This document shows, one piece after another, positions 16,481-25,140 of a DNA stretch of 64,000 nucleotides. A model generated the notes under the pieces. The model searched no databases. It had not been told where the DNA came from and was given only the letters and a program-made list of their open reading frames with translations. Made by a program: the position numbers and the translations under genes. Position 1 is the stretch's first letter; every line of letters starts with the position of its first letter. The stretch comes from Psychrobacillus sp044762745 (lineage in GTDB: Bacteria; Bacillota; Bacilli; Bacillales_A; Planococcaceae): positions 36,580-100,579 of the forward strand of contig NZ_JBIWEX010000018.1 of NCBI RefSeq assembly GCF_044762745.1, in the 5' to 3' direction.

Positions 16481-17926
16481 GTGGTGAAATATAAAAATAA
16501 TTGGATTCCAACAAAGACACTTGAAGAAATGTCAGTGGTAGACTATGACGTCCTCATTGTGGGAAGTGGTCCTGGTGGAGGAGCAACCTTGCAGAGACTT
16601 TGTGAATTGTGGAAAAATCAAGGGGTAAAAAAAATTGGAATTCTTGAAATGGGAGATAAGTTATTCCATTCTCATTCCCTTAATATTCCCACACAGAATG
16701 TTAATACTTCAAGAGATCAACTTCTTCCTGATAATTCAACCGTTGTAGGTGAACGATTGCCTCAATTTTCAGGAGCCAGAATGGTTTATGCACTTGGGGG
16801 AAGATCATTATTTTGGAATGCAGCGACACCGAGGCCTATTCGAGAAGAGCTCAATAAATGGCCTATTCACCCTCAGGAATTGAATGTGTATTATCGGATG
16901 GCTGAGAAATTGATGCATGTGACAACGGATTATGCAAAAGGTTCATCGATGCAAAACAATCTTCTAAAAAGGCTCCATGCAGAAGGTATACTCGAAGCGA
17001 ATGATATGCCAGTTGCTTTTGACATGACACCTTCACGACAAGGAGAAGTCCATTCAAATCCTTGGTTCAGTTCGATCAATGCTCTTGCAGCTGCCCTTTT
17101 TGATCGACCATATGATCTTGCTATAAATTCCTATGTTTCCCGAGTAATTGTTGAAAATGGAAAAACAGCTGGTGTGGAAGTATTTTCTCTAGATAAGAAA
17201 GCTCACATTATTCGGGCAAAAAATGTAGTAGTGTCTGCGAGTACTTTAGAGACTCCACGTCTCTTGCTCAATTCTGGAATCCAAGGACCTGCTATTGGAC
17301 GTTATTTAACAGGGCATGTGTCCATCATCGCTGTAGGAACAATAAGTATAGGTCAGTTTTCTGATAAACTTGGCAACTTATCTATTTTGAAATTTGAAAC
17401 AAGGGAGTCTCCATATCAAATTCAGATCTTGGGTCCAGATCAATATTTTTCATACCAGCAATTTGAAGACAAAGTGCTAAAAGATACTCTTGGGGTCGCA
17501 TACGCTGCCTTTGGAAGAGTTGAACCTCAGGCGGAGAATAAAGTGTACATTGATCCATCTGCAAAGGATGAATTCGGTGTACCGTTACAACAAGTTCAAT
17601 ATTCTTTAAGTAATAGAGACCGTCAAGTAGCTGAACAAGTTAAGCAAGGAATTATCCAATCTGCTGCAGCTATGGGAGTTACTTTAGATACTTCTACTCT
17701 AACTCTTCGTCCACCTGGCAGTGACATGCACGAGGCTTCCACTTGCAGAATGGGTGACGATCCAAATACTTCAGCTACAAATCGCCACGGTCAAATACAT
17801 GGTATGCAAGGTTTATTTGTAGCCGACAACAGTGTTCTTCCAACTCTAACTGCCGCTGGACCTGTCCTTTCCAATGTAGCTTTAGCTATACGGCTAGCAG
17901 ATCATATTGTTCGTCAATCAGGATAA
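16481..17926 (+). CDS. GMC family FAD-dependent oxidoreductase
   Basis: Glucose-methanol-choline oxidoreductase of 481 residues; the family oxidises alcohols or sugars with FAD. The Rossmann motif VLIVGSGPGGGATLQRL is at about 25-41, the FAD-contact ALGGRSLFWNAATPR at about 105-119, VVSASTLETPRLLLNSG at about 252-268, and the C-terminal STCRMG plus LFVADNSVLPTLTAAGPVLSNVALA at about 425-470. Two adjacent GTG codons (16481, 16484) follow GAGGAG at a long distance of about 14 bases, so the start is uncertain. It stands alone between the two halves of a segmental duplication. Substrate unknown. Confidence 0.85.
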   Translation: MVKYKNNWIPTKTLEEMSVVDYDVLIVGSGPGGGATLQRLCELWKNQGVKKIGILEMGDKLFHSHSLNIPTQNVNTSRDQLLPDNSTVVGERLPQFSGARMVYALGGRSLFWNAATPRPIREELNKWPIHPQELNVYYRMAEKLMHVTTDYAKGSSMQNNLLKRLHAEGILEANDMPVAFDMTPSRQGEVHSNPWFSSINALAAALFDRPYDLAINSYVSRVIVENGKTAGVEVFSLDKKAHIIRAKNVVVSASTLETPRLLLNSGIQGPAIGRYLTGHVSIIAVGTISIGQFSDKLGNLSILKFETRESPYQIQILGPDQYFSYQQFEDKVLKDTLGVAYAAFGRVEPQAENKVYIDPSAKDEFGVPLQQVQYSLSNRDRQVAEQVKQGIIQSAAAMGVTLDTSTLTLRPPGSDMHEASTCRMGDDPNTSATNRHGQIHGMQGLFVADNSVLPTLTAAGPVLSNVALAIRLADHIVRQSG

Positions 17927-17973
17927 TCGTTTAAGAAAAGTAGTATCCATTAAACACTAAATTAGTTTATTTT

Positions 17974-18007
17974 AACCCCGTTCTAAAACTAGAATGGGGT
18001 TATGTTT
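17974..18007 (+). terminator. Terminator after the GMC oxidoreductase
   Basis: AACCCCGTTCTA pairs with TAGAATGGGGTT; the downstream T-run is interrupted (ATGTTTGTTTT). Confidence 0.75.
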
Positions 18008-18048
18008 GTTTTAAAGAAGTAAATAAAAGTAATTTAAAAATACAATAC

Positions 18049-18680
18049 ATTAAATCAAGAAGTAGAGATGGATGGACAAAAAATGCTTGTGAAAGAAGTT
18101 AAGGTTTATCCACTTCGTGTGGCAGTAAATATAGAATTTGACGAACAAAATGATATGGAAATTTTACAATTTGAAGACATGCGTATTGAAGATGAAAACG
18201 GGGAAGTATGGAGTTCCATTCAAAATGGAACAAGTGGCTTTGGCGGAGTAAACAACAAGGAAAGAACTTATTTTCTACAAAGTAACTATTTTAAAGAACC
18301 AAAGAAGCTGTATTTTAGATTCGATAAAGTGCAGGCACTGCCTAAAGAGGAAAGTTATTTACTAATTGATTTGAGTAAGAAAAAAATAATGAAAAAACCA
18401 TCAGATGGCAAAATAGAAATAACGAACATAAGCAACAATTCAGTTGAAATAAAAATCCCTCAAATAAGAGAAAATCATATGTACTCTCTTTCTTTTTGCA
18501 GATGCTGAAAACGCAGATGGAGAAAGTATCGATATGCCATCAGAAAGTATGCATGAAGATGAAAAATATAATTATTCAACGATTAGTTTGGATTCTCAAA
18601 ATATTGTAAACCCAATCAAGCTTTGTTTTTCTGCATATCCGAATTATTTAGAGGGTTCTGTGTCCATTCAGATTAAATAA
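18049..18680 (+). pseudogene. DUF4179/DUF5643 gene, second copy, 5'-truncated and frameshifted
   Basis: Starting at TLNQEVEMDGQ, this stretch repeats the C-terminal half of the anti-sigma-type protein at 14231-15535, with long runs of identical DNA (for example around GGAACAAGTGGCTTTGGCGG). It lacks the N-terminal half, membrane segment and start. At about 18488 a CTTT duplication shifts the frame (TACTCTCTTTCTTTTTGCAG against TACTCTCTTTTTGCAG), after which the original frame resumes to the normal stop. A 146-codon frame from ATG 18068 has no ribosome site. No sigma gene accompanies this copy. Confidence 0.88.
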
Positions 18681-18687
18681 GAGGTAA

Positions 18688-18720
18688 GTGCCTAGCTTTT
18701 TATAAGCTAGGCACTTTTTT
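18688..18720 (+). terminator. Terminator after the DUF4179 remnant
   Basis: GTGCCTAGCTT pairs with AAGCTAGGCAC, followed by six T. Confidence 0.9.
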
Positions 18721-18727
18721 ATGAATA

Positions 18728-18769
18728 TTTTATATGTAAATATTTATATATAAATATTTACATATAAAA
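18728..18769. promoter_or_regulatory. Perfect 42-bp palindrome, probable PadR operator
   Basis: Two perfect 21-base half-sites; the left half reads TTTTATATGTAAATATTTAT then A, the right half is its exact complement. It contains ATGTAAAT and ATTTACAT, the ATGT...ACAT pattern bound by PadR repressors. It ends 43 bases before the MFS start codon, and the second gene of the operon encodes a PadR protein. Confidence 0.7.
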
Positions 18770-18812
18770 AGTATTGGAGTAAACTATTTTTAAAAGTAGT
18801 GGAGGTTTTTAA

Positions 18813-20021
18813 ATGCAATTACTTCGTGAAAAAGCTTTTAGAAATTTGTTTATTGGTAGAGTGCTTAGTATATTTGCGGATTCGATCATGTTTTTTTCTT
18901 TATTAAAATGGATTGAACTTTACTCAAGTAGCTCAAATTCTTTTACATGGTTTTATATTGCGTTTTATTTACCGATGACCATATTTGCCCTGCCAATAGG
19001 AGCTTGGTTAGAGGATAAAACGCTTCAAAAAGTCATGGTGTTTTCGGATGGTATTCGCGTTTTCATTATAGTACTATTTTTATTAACGATGAGCTTCATC
19101 CAGGTAGAATGGACTTATTTGTTATTAATGATCGTTAGTCTATTAAGCTTGTTTTTTGTTCCGGCAAGTCAGTCCATATTACCATTTGTTGTAAAGCATG
19201 AAAAACGTCCAAAAGCAAATAGTTTATTTCAACTAGGATTTACGGTCGTAAGAATTATTGGACAAATTACTACAGCTGCACTTATAAAACTTGGAATTCC
19301 AATCCCTGTTCTATTGATGATTGTTGCCAGTTGCTTATTGCTATCGTTATTATATATTTGGAACGTAAAGCCATGGTTTCGTAAAGAGGCTTCAGAGACA
19401 AAAGGCCAATGGAGAATGATGGAGGATGGAATACGTTATATAGCAACTCACAAGACGTTAAAGCCACTTTTTCTACTACTCGCTTTTGCAATGCTTATTG
19501 TGTCGTCTATCGATCTTGTATTAATTTCTTTTTTAACAGAGCATTTAAAAGTTGGAGTAGAAAATTTAAGTTTTATAGGAACGTCTTCTTTGATAGGTAT
19601 AGTTATAGGGGCAAGTATTACACCAAAATTGTATCGTAAAGTAGATAGGAAAAATCTTATAGTTCCATCCCTATTTGCTATATGCTTTATATTAGGTGCT
19701 CTTCTGTTTGTAAAGACTTGGTGGTTCATCCTGCCTCTATTCACGATGCAAGGAATAGCTGTAGGTTTGTATCAAGTAACGTTTGTTACCTATTTGCAGG
19801 ACGTTGTTGCAAAAGAAAACTATACGAGAACTTTTAGTTTGTTTCATATGATTACCAGTTCAACGGCATTACCTGGGATAATCTTGATGGGGTTATTTTT
19901 AAATAAACTAGGCACGCTGAATTCAATTATAATAATGGTTAGTGCTCTCTTGCTTTTAGCAGTCGCAAGTTGCTTTACAATACCTGCTCTTGGCAAAGGA
20001 GAGATAGAAATACCATCATAA
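18813..20021 (+). CDS. MFS transporter (drug-efflux type)
   Basis: Major facilitator superfamily protein of 402 residues with about 12 hydrophobic segments. The loop 2-3 motif appears as PIGAWLEDKTLQKVMVFSDG (about 57-76) and an early NxxxG-type opening (LLREKAFRNLFIGRVLSIFADS) is typical of MFS_3-like exporters. It probably pumps a toxic or hydrophobic compound outward. The ATG follows GGAGG. The PadR gene begins 17 bases later, and a perfect palindrome lies upstream, which together indicate a self-regulated export operon. Confidence 0.85.
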   Translation: MQLLREKAFRNLFIGRVLSIFADSIMFFSLLKWIELYSSSSNSFTWFYIAFYLPMTIFALPIGAWLEDKTLQKVMVFSDGIRVFIIVLFLLTMSFIQVEWTYLLLMIVSLLSLFFVPASQSILPFVVKHEKRPKANSLFQLGFTVVRIIGQITTAALIKLGIPIPVLLMIVASCLLLSLLYIWNVKPWFRKEASETKGQWRMMEDGIRYIATHKTLKPLFLLLAFAMLIVSSIDLVLISFLTEHLKVGVENLSFIGTSSLIGIVIGASITPKLYRKVDRKNLIVPSLFAICFILGALLFVKTWWFILPLFTMQGIAVGLYQVTFVTYLQDVVAKENYTRTFSLFHMITSSTALPGIILMGLFLNKLGTLNSIIIMVSALLLLAVASCFTIPALGKGEIEIPS

Positions 20022-20038
20022 AAGAGGAGCGGGAAAAA

Positions 20039-20692
20039 TTGTCCTTAAAATATGGAATGCTAGGGCTTTTAAGTAAATGGGAAGCAACAGGTTATGATAT
20101 TAAAAAAGAATTCGATGATTTTATGAGCATTTTTTGGCATACTCATCTTTCTCAAATATATCCAGAGTTAAGTAAATTAGAGAAAGAAAAATTGATTGAG
20201 AGTAAAATGATCCCACAGAACGGCAAACCAGATAAGAAATTATATTCTATAACAGATGCAGGGAGAAAAGAGTTATATCAATGGTTAGAGGCTCCATCAG
20301 AAACTCCGAATGTAAAAGACTCTTTTTTGATGCAGACATTCTTCATGGATAATCTCTCGCTAGAAGACGTTCTTTTCCAATTAAAACATTACCAAAAGCA
20401 ACGAGAAGCAAGGTTAGAAAAGTTAAAACAAACGTTATATGAACAGTGGCAAATGATTAAAGAAAAAAACGAGTTCTCTACTCGATTGTTAATGAGTTCA
20501 GCTGTGTTAAAGAGAGGGCTGGATCAAGAAGAAGAATATATTCTTTGGTGCAAACGAACAATAGAGTTTGTTGAATCGCTTGAGTATCTATGGAATTTAG
20601 AAGAAAGTAATGATTGCGCAACAATTAATGAAGTAGAGGAAGCATTTTATCGATACTTTGAAGTAGAAGACTTGGATGAATTAAAGAACTGA
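20039..20692 (+). CDS. PadR family transcriptional regulator
   Basis: Winged-helix repressor of 217 residues. The PadR domain covers about 1-75 (KYGMLGLLSKWEATGYDIKKE, WHTHLSQIYPELSKLEKEKL, GKPDKKLYSITDAGRKELYQWL) and a helical C-terminal dimerisation domain (Vir_act_alpha_C type) about 88-175. The frame opens upstream at 19970 inside the MFS gene, but TTG 20039 follows GAGGAG by nine bases and starts just before the domain. It probably represses the exporter and itself through the palindrome at 18728-18769 and releases it when a ligand binds. Confidence 0.88.
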   Translation: MSLKYGMLGLLSKWEATGYDIKKEFDDFMSIFWHTHLSQIYPELSKLEKEKLIESKMIPQNGKPDKKLYSITDAGRKELYQWLEAPSETPNVKDSFLMQTFFMDNLSLEDVLFQLKHYQKQREARLEKLKQTLYEQWQMIKEKNEFSTRLLMSSAVLKRGLDQEEEYILWCKRTIEFVESLEYLWNLEESNDCATINEVEEAFYRYFEVEDLDELKN

Positions 20693-20764
20693 TTTGTGAT
20701 AAGGCTAATGATAGAGCTTTATTTTAGAGAGAATAGCTAGACAAGTTGAAATCCCAAAATAACA

Positions 20765-20800
20765 AAACGCCAAGGAAATCTTATTCCATGGCGTTTTTGT
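20765..20800 (-). terminator. Bidirectional terminator between PadR and XRE-cupin genes
   Basis: AAAACGCCAAGGAA pairs with TTCCATGGCGTTTT with one mismatch and is A/T-flanked on both sides, serving both convergent genes. Confidence 0.75.
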
Positions 20801-20807
20801 TTTATTC

Positions 20808-21335
20808 TTAACGATTATCTTCCTTATAAACCGCAATGAGTAATACAGCAACGTCTTCCCCAATATTTTTTACAAAGTGAGGTACGCTAGCATTCCAACT
20901 GAATGAATCGCCTTCATGCACAATAACCGAATCTTCTCCTTGTTCTGCAAGGACAATTCCCTTAAGGACAATATGGCTTTCTTCTCCTTCGTGCGCAATT
21001 GCTTCACCGGTTGATGCACCGGGTGCTAATTCCACGTGCATCATTCGTAGTCCACTTTGGGACGTAAGATGTTCTATTTTAATATCATTATGTGTCGTAT
21101 ACACTCGCTCGGACTTCCTTACTACTTTCATATGTTCCTTTTTTTCAAGTAGTAAATATGGCAATGGAACATCCAAATAGTTTGCTATTGTTTGTAACGT
21201 ATTGAGGGAAGGGGAAGTATTATCGTTTTCGATGTTACTGATAAATCCTTTTGACAGCCCGATTTGTTCACTCATTTGCGCAATGGTAATCTTTTTTCGT
21301 TTCCGTATATCGCGGATTTTGGAGCCGATTTCCAT
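20808..21335 (-). CDS. XRE-type HTH regulator with C-terminal cupin domain
   Basis: The 175-residue protein has an N-terminal helix-turn-helix (about 5-60, KKITIAQMSEQIGLSKGFISNIENDNTSPSLNTLQTIANYL) and a cupin sensor domain (about 95-170, HVELAPGASTGEAIAHEGEESHIVLKG, with GDSFSWNASVPHFVKNIG). Such regulators bind DNA as dimers and respond to a small molecule held in the cupin barrel, often an amino acid, polyamine or phosphonate. It is divergent from the DoxX gene, with 232 bases between, so control of DoxX is likely. A truncated copy lies at 15780-16103. Confidence 0.9.
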   Translation of the reverse strand: MEIGSKIRDIRKRKKITIAQMSEQIGLSKGFISNIENDNTSPSLNTLQTIANYLDVPLPYLLLEKKEHMKVVRKSERVYTTHNDIKIEHLTSQSGLRMMHVELAPGASTGEAIAHEGEESHIVLKGIVLAEQGEDSVIVHEGDSFSWNASVPHFVKNIGEDVAVLLIAVYKEDNR

Positions 21336-21567
21336 GTGTATCCCTCCCTAAATAGTTTTATAGTGCATATATCGTAACACAAAATTGTTGACGATATCTA
21401 TAATACGATGTTATCTTATAAGAAATAAATATTCTTAATAGAAAACTATTATTTCGTTGAATGGGCCCAATAGAAAACAAGGAATATTTTTTTGCTCAAA
21501 TTGTTCACCTATATGAATAAAATATTTTTAAACGAATAAAAAGTTAACGACGAAAGAAGGAAATGAA

Positions 21568-21960
21568 ATGGACAAATTAGGAATTAGTACATTGTTATTA
21601 AGACTTGTGTTAGGAATCAGCTTTTTTATACACGGACTTGTAAAATTTAAAGATGGTATCGCTAATATTGTAGGATGGTTTGACAGCATTGGAATTTTTG
21701 GTTTCTTTGCTTATGCAGTAGCTACATTGGAATTGGTTGGTGGAATTGCACTTATATTAGGAATTGGAACTCGTGTATTTTCGGCGTTATTTATTGTATT
21801 AATGATCGGTGCCATAGTAAAAGTAAAATTTGCTATCGGATTTTTAGGGACACCTGAGATGGCAGGTTATGAACTAGACCTAGCATTTTTAGTTATTGCT
21901 CTATTTTTAGCGATAAATGGGAGTAAGTTTCTATCAATTGACGAAGTCCTTTTTAAATAA
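21568..21960 (+). CDS. DoxX family membrane protein
   Basis: A 130-residue protein with four hydrophobic segments. LLLRLVLGISFFIHGLVKF (about 7-25) and ATLELVGGIALILGIGTRVFSALF (about 51-74) are typical of DoxX/YphA-like proteins, which are linked to redox stress and thiosulfate or thiol metabolism but lack a firmly proven reaction. An AAGGAAATGAA-type ribosome site precedes the ATG. The divergent XRE-cupin gene is its likely regulator. A 36-codon tail of a second copy lies at 16104-16214. Confidence 0.87.
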   Translation: MDKLGISTLLLRLVLGISFFIHGLVKFKDGIANIVGWFDSIGIFGFFAYAVATLELVGGIALILGIGTRVFSALFIVLMIGAIVKVKFAIGFLGTPEMAGYELDLAFLVIALFLAINGSKFLSIDEVLFK

Positions 21961-21978
21961 AACAATTTTGAATCAAAC

Positions 21979-22018
21979 AAAACTAGTCAATTCATGCAAA
22001 AAATTGGCTAGTTTTTTT
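21979..22018 (+). terminator. Terminator after the DoxX gene
   Basis: AAACTAGTCAATT pairs with AATTGGCTAGTTT, followed by a seven-T run. Confidence 0.85.
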
Positions 22019-22064
22019 ACTTGAAGGAACCTATAAACTAAGTATTAATAATAGGATAAATGCA

Positions 22065-22120
22065 TTGACAATGAACTTCCGTGTATGATACTATTACTTT
22101 GAATTAAAGATATCTTAATT
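22065..22120 (+). promoter_or_regulatory. Strong promoter and palindrome before the quinone-detoxification operon
   Basis: TTGACA (22065-22070) and TACTAT (22089-22094) are 18 bases apart. Just after the predicted start of transcription, AAGATATCTT (22107-22116) is a perfect palindrome inside the longer AATTAAAGATATCTTAATT. A MarR/DUF24-type repressor such as MhqR or YodB could bind there; that is inference. The rest of the 282-base gap up to 22242 holds no other recognisable feature. Confidence 0.55.
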
Positions 22121-22242
22121 AAATATACACTGAATATTAATCTGATTGATTATTATGAACAAATTGAACATCATCCAGAGAAAATAAATTTTTTTCATTA
22201 ATATCTTGAAATAGAGAATCATTAATTGGAGATAAAAACGAG

Positions 22243-22437
22243 ATGGAAAAGGCCAACACTATGTTGGTTACTGATGAATTTAACAGGGGATCAAATCAGG
22301 TATATCCTGGAAAATGCACCATTACCATTGGGGGTGCGATCAGAGGAATAGCATTTAATCATATTCGTATTGCTCAATTTGATTACTTTAAAGAAATATT
22401 GGAAAAAATTAATACTACTTATAAGGAGGTGAAATAG
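22243..22437 (+). CDS. Hypothetical 64-residue protein
   Basis: A short frame (MEKANTMLVTDEFNRGSNQV to NTTYKEVK) preceded by TTGGAG at a workable distance. It ends just before the next gene, whose AAGGAGG overlaps its last codons, as expected for the first gene of an operon. I recognise no domain; the segment GKCTITIGGAIRGIAFNHIRIAQFDYFKEIL looks like the C-terminal end of a larger globular protein, so this may be a remnant. It is retained because of its position. Confidence 0.4.
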   Translation: MEKANTMLVTDEFNRGSNQVYPGKCTITIGGAIRGIAFNHIRIAQFDYFKEILEKINTTYKEVK

Positions 22438-22441
22438 AAAA

Positions 22442-23047
22442 ATGGGATTTTTAAATAAATTATTTGGAACACAAGAACAACAATCAGAGGAGGAAAAAAC
22501 AATGACAAAATCAAATATAGGTATTATTTTAGGATCAACACGTGAGGGACGCGTAAGTCCACAAGTAGGGGCATGGGTAAAAGAATTAGCAGATAAACGT
22601 GGAGATGCAAATTACACTATTATCGATATCGCAGATTACAAATTACCACTTTTAGGTGAAGCAGGCGGCGACGCATCAGGTGCAGCAGCATGGTCAGAAA
22701 TCATTTCTAAACAAGACGGATTCGTATTCATCGTTCAAGAATACAATCACTCGATTACAGGAGCACTTAAAAATGCTTTGGATTACTTACGTGAGGAATG
22801 GAACAACAAAGCAGCAGGTATCGTATCATACGGTTCAGTAGGTGGGGCTCGTGCAACAGAACATTTACGTGGTATTTTAAGTGAATTACTAGTAGCACAT
22901 GTACGTGTACATCCTGCATTATCACTATTTACTGACTTCGAAAACGGTACAGACTTCAAACCAGCTGCTGTTCAAGCGGATTCAGTAAACCAAATGTTAG
23001 ACCAAGTTATTCCTTGGACTACTGCATTAAATACAGTACGTAAATAA
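22442..23047 (+). CDS. NADPH-dependent FMN reductase (quinone/azo reductase type)
   Basis: Flavodoxin-fold NAD(P)H:FMN reductase. GIILGSTREGRVSPQVGAWV (about 27-46) is the FMN phosphate loop and FVFIVQEYNHSITGALKNALDYL (about 94-116) the signature loop; IVSYGSVGGARATEHLR follows. Two starts are possible. ATG 22442 (AAGGAGG 12 bases upstream) adds the leader MGFLNKLFGTQEQQ; ATG 22502 (AGAGGAGG eight bases upstream) begins exactly at the family core MTKSNIG. It is followed by two dioxygenases and a flavin reductase, a grouping seen in quinone-stress operons of Bacillus. Confidence 0.87.
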   Translation: MGFLNKLFGTQEQQSEEEKTMTKSNIGIILGSTREGRVSPQVGAWVKELADKRGDANYTIIDIADYKLPLLGEAGGDASGAAAWSEIISKQDGFVFIVQEYNHSITGALKNALDYLREEWNNKAAGIVSYGSVGGARATEHLRGILSELLVAHVRVHPALSLFTDFENGTDFKPAAVQADSVNQMLDQVIPWTTALNTVRK

Positions 23048-23073
23048 ATTTATCATATGTAATTCTTTACAAG

Positions 23074-23162
23074 TCACAAAATGTGCATGAGCGCATGTAC
23101 ATTTTGTGATAAATATAAATAAATTTTGAGCAAAACTATCAAGTATTTTGAAGGTTTTGCTC
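23074..23162 (+). other. Two hairpins inside the operon (attenuation or processing site)
   Basis: TCACAAAATGT (23074-23084) pairs perfectly with ACATTTTGTGA (23099-23109), followed by an A/T-rich tail. A second hairpin pairs GAGCAAAAC (23128-23136) with GTTTTGCTC (23154-23162). They lie between the FMN reductase and the first dioxygenase and may lower transcription of the distal genes or protect one mRNA end. Confidence 0.5.
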
Positions 23163-23197
23163 AGAATTTATACAAACAAAGAAAGGGAGGAAGCATG

Positions 23198-24139
23198 ATG
23201 AACAAGATAGCAGGACATCATCATATTTCCATGATTACGAAAAAAGGGCAACAAAACAATCAGTTTTATCAAAAAGTGCTCGGACTTCGTAGAGTGAAAA
23301 AAACTGTCAATCAAGATGATCCGAGCATGTATCATCTGTTTTATGGAGATTTAACGGGAAGTGCCGGAACAGAGCTATCTTTTTTTGAAATACCCATGGT
23401 CGGAAGTACAAAAAGAGGAACGAATGCTATTACGCGAATTGCTTTACTCGTCCCATCATATGATAGTTTACTATATTGGAAGAATAGATTTGAATTACTC
23501 GATGTACGACATGGGGAGCTGACCATTTACGCAGGACGTGATGCACTCCACTTTGAAGATTGCGAGGGATTACGACTTGTCCTTCTAAATAATAATGGGG
23601 AGGAAGTACCAGCATTTTGGCAGTCTTGGGATGATTCAATTGTTGTAGAAGAACATCGTATTTTAGGAATGGGTGCTGTGGAAATGACTGTGCAATCACT
23701 TCGTAGCCTAGCGAATGTATTAGAGAATCTGTTTGGCTATGAACTTGCTTCGCAGAAAGACAACGAAGCTATCTACCAGTCCGTAAAAGGGCAGGCTTTT
23801 GGTGAGATTGTCATTGTGGAGCAAGATGGTCCAAAAGAAAAGCCTGGAAAAGGCAGTGTGCATCATGTGGCTATCCGTGTGAAAGATGGCGAGGAGCTAA
23901 GGAAGTGGCACCAACGTATTCAAGATTTTGGATTTGACGTAATGAAAATAACAGACCGTTACTATTTTGAGAGTTTATATTTTAGAGAAAAAAACGGAAT
24001 TTTGTTTGAACTAGCGACAGACGGGCCTGGATTTACAGTAGATTCGACCATTGAATCCCTAGGTAAAGAGCTAGACTTACCACCATTTCTAGAAAGCAAG
24101 CGCGCGGAAATCGAGGCAAAATTAGAACCGATTGAGTAA
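23198..24139 (+). CDS. Ring-cleaving dioxygenase, VOC superfamily (MhqO/MhqA-like)
   Basis: About 313 residues with two vicinal-oxygen-chelate domains. The metal-binding pattern is clear: GHHHISMITKKGQQNNQFYQ at the N-terminus, GSVHHVAIRVKDGEEL in domain 2 and the C-terminal Glu in GILFELATDGPGF. Proteins of this group act on hydroquinone-type compounds and are induced by quinones. The frame opens at TTG 23126, but ATG 23198 follows GGGAGG by seven bases and begins at the family N-terminus. It lies in an operon with the next two genes. Confidence 0.87.
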   Translation: MNKIAGHHHISMITKKGQQNNQFYQKVLGLRRVKKTVNQDDPSMYHLFYGDLTGSAGTELSFFEIPMVGSTKRGTNAITRIALLVPSYDSLLYWKNRFELLDVRHGELTIYAGRDALHFEDCEGLRLVLLNNNGEEVPAFWQSWDDSIVVEEHRILGMGAVEMTVQSLRSLANVLENLFGYELASQKDNEAIYQSVKGQAFGEIVIVEQDGPKEKPGKGSVHHVAIRVKDGEELRKWHQRIQDFGFDVMKITDRYYFESLYFREKNGILFELATDGPGFTVDSTIESLGKELDLPPFLESKRAEIEAKLEPIE

Positions 24140-24185
24140 AGTTAAGACGCGGAATTTGTTAAATTCAACTAAGGAGGAGATAATA

Positions 24186-25124
24186 ATGAAAAAACAAACA
24201 GCGGGTATTCACCATATTACTGCAATCGTAGGTCATCCACAGGAAAATATTGATTTTTATGCAGGGGTATTAGGTTTACGTTTAGTCAAACAAACAGTGA
24301 ACTTCGATGATCCGGGCACATATCATCTATACTTTGGAGATGGTGGAGGGAAACCAGGTACAATTATTACCTTTTTTCCTTGGGCGAATGCTTATCAAGG
24401 AAAAATTGGGGATGGGCAAGTCGGAGTTACAACGTATGTAGTGCCAATAGGATCATTCAGTTTTTGGGTCAACCGTCTTGCAACATTGGCGATTCCATTT
24501 AAAAAAGCGGAGCGTTTTGGTGAACAAGTGATTCAATTTGATGATCCACATGGCTTACATTTAGAACTTGTTGAACGTGCAGAAGGTGAACAAAACAACT
24601 GGACTTTTGGAGGGGTAACACCGGAAGTCGCTATTAAAGGTTTTGGTGGTGCAACACTTTACTCAAGCAGACCAAAAGAAACCGCTAAAACATTAACGGA
24701 AGTAATGGGGCTTGAAATGGTAGGAACTGAAGGTGATTATACACGTTTTAAGGCTCCAGCTGATATCGGTAATATCATTGATTTAAAAATGGTCACTGGT
24801 GAACGTGGCTCGATGGGTGTTGGTACAGTTCACCATATAGCATGGCGTGCGAAGGATGATGCAGATCATCTTGAATGGCAACAATATGCAATGAATCTTG
24901 GTCAACATGTAACGGAGTTGAAAGATCGGAACTATTTCAACGCCTTGTACTTCCGTGAATCTGGAGAAATTTTGTTTGAAATTGCAACCGACCCACCAGG
25001 ATTTGCACATGATGAAACACCTGAAACAATGGGGACTCAGTTGATGTTACCTGTACAATACGAACAACATCGTGAACGGTTAGTCAATTCACTTATACCA
25101 ATTCAAGTGCGTCCAATCGACTAA
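24186..25124 (+). CDS. Ring-cleaving dioxygenase, VOC superfamily (MhqO-like)
   Basis: 312 residues, a paralog of the preceding gene. The metal site reads GIHHITAIVGHPQENIDFYA, then GTVHHIAWRAKDDADHLEWQ and ILFEIATDPPGF. The start is ATG 24186, after AAGGAGGAG; an upstream in-frame start at 24132 overlaps the previous gene. Two VOC dioxygenases in series suggest different ring substrates or one decayed activity, but both keep the His/His/Glu pattern. Probable role: cleavage of hydroquinones or catechols made by reduction of toxic quinones. Confidence 0.88.
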   Translation: MKKQTAGIHHITAIVGHPQENIDFYAGVLGLRLVKQTVNFDDPGTYHLYFGDGGGKPGTIITFFPWANAYQGKIGDGQVGVTTYVVPIGSFSFWVNRLATLAIPFKKAERFGEQVIQFDDPHGLHLELVERAEGEQNNWTFGGVTPEVAIKGFGGATLYSSRPKETAKTLTEVMGLEMVGTEGDYTRFKAPADIGNIIDLKMVTGERGSMGVGTVHHIAWRAKDDADHLEWQQYAMNLGQHVTELKDRNYFNALYFRESGEILFEIATDPPGFAHDETPETMGTQLMLPVQYEQHRERLVNSLIPIQVRPID

Positions 25125-25140
25125 TAGGGGGCAGAAGAAA

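Noticed and set aside
18068..18508. 146-codon open frame as a real gene
   Set aside because: It is the truncated, frameshifted copy of the DUF5643 half of the 14231 gene and lacks a ribosome site and the membrane segment.
22021..22242. Riboswitch or T-box before the quinone operon
   Set aside because: No T-box sequence, specifier loop or terminator/antiterminator pair is visible; a promoter with an operator explains the region better.
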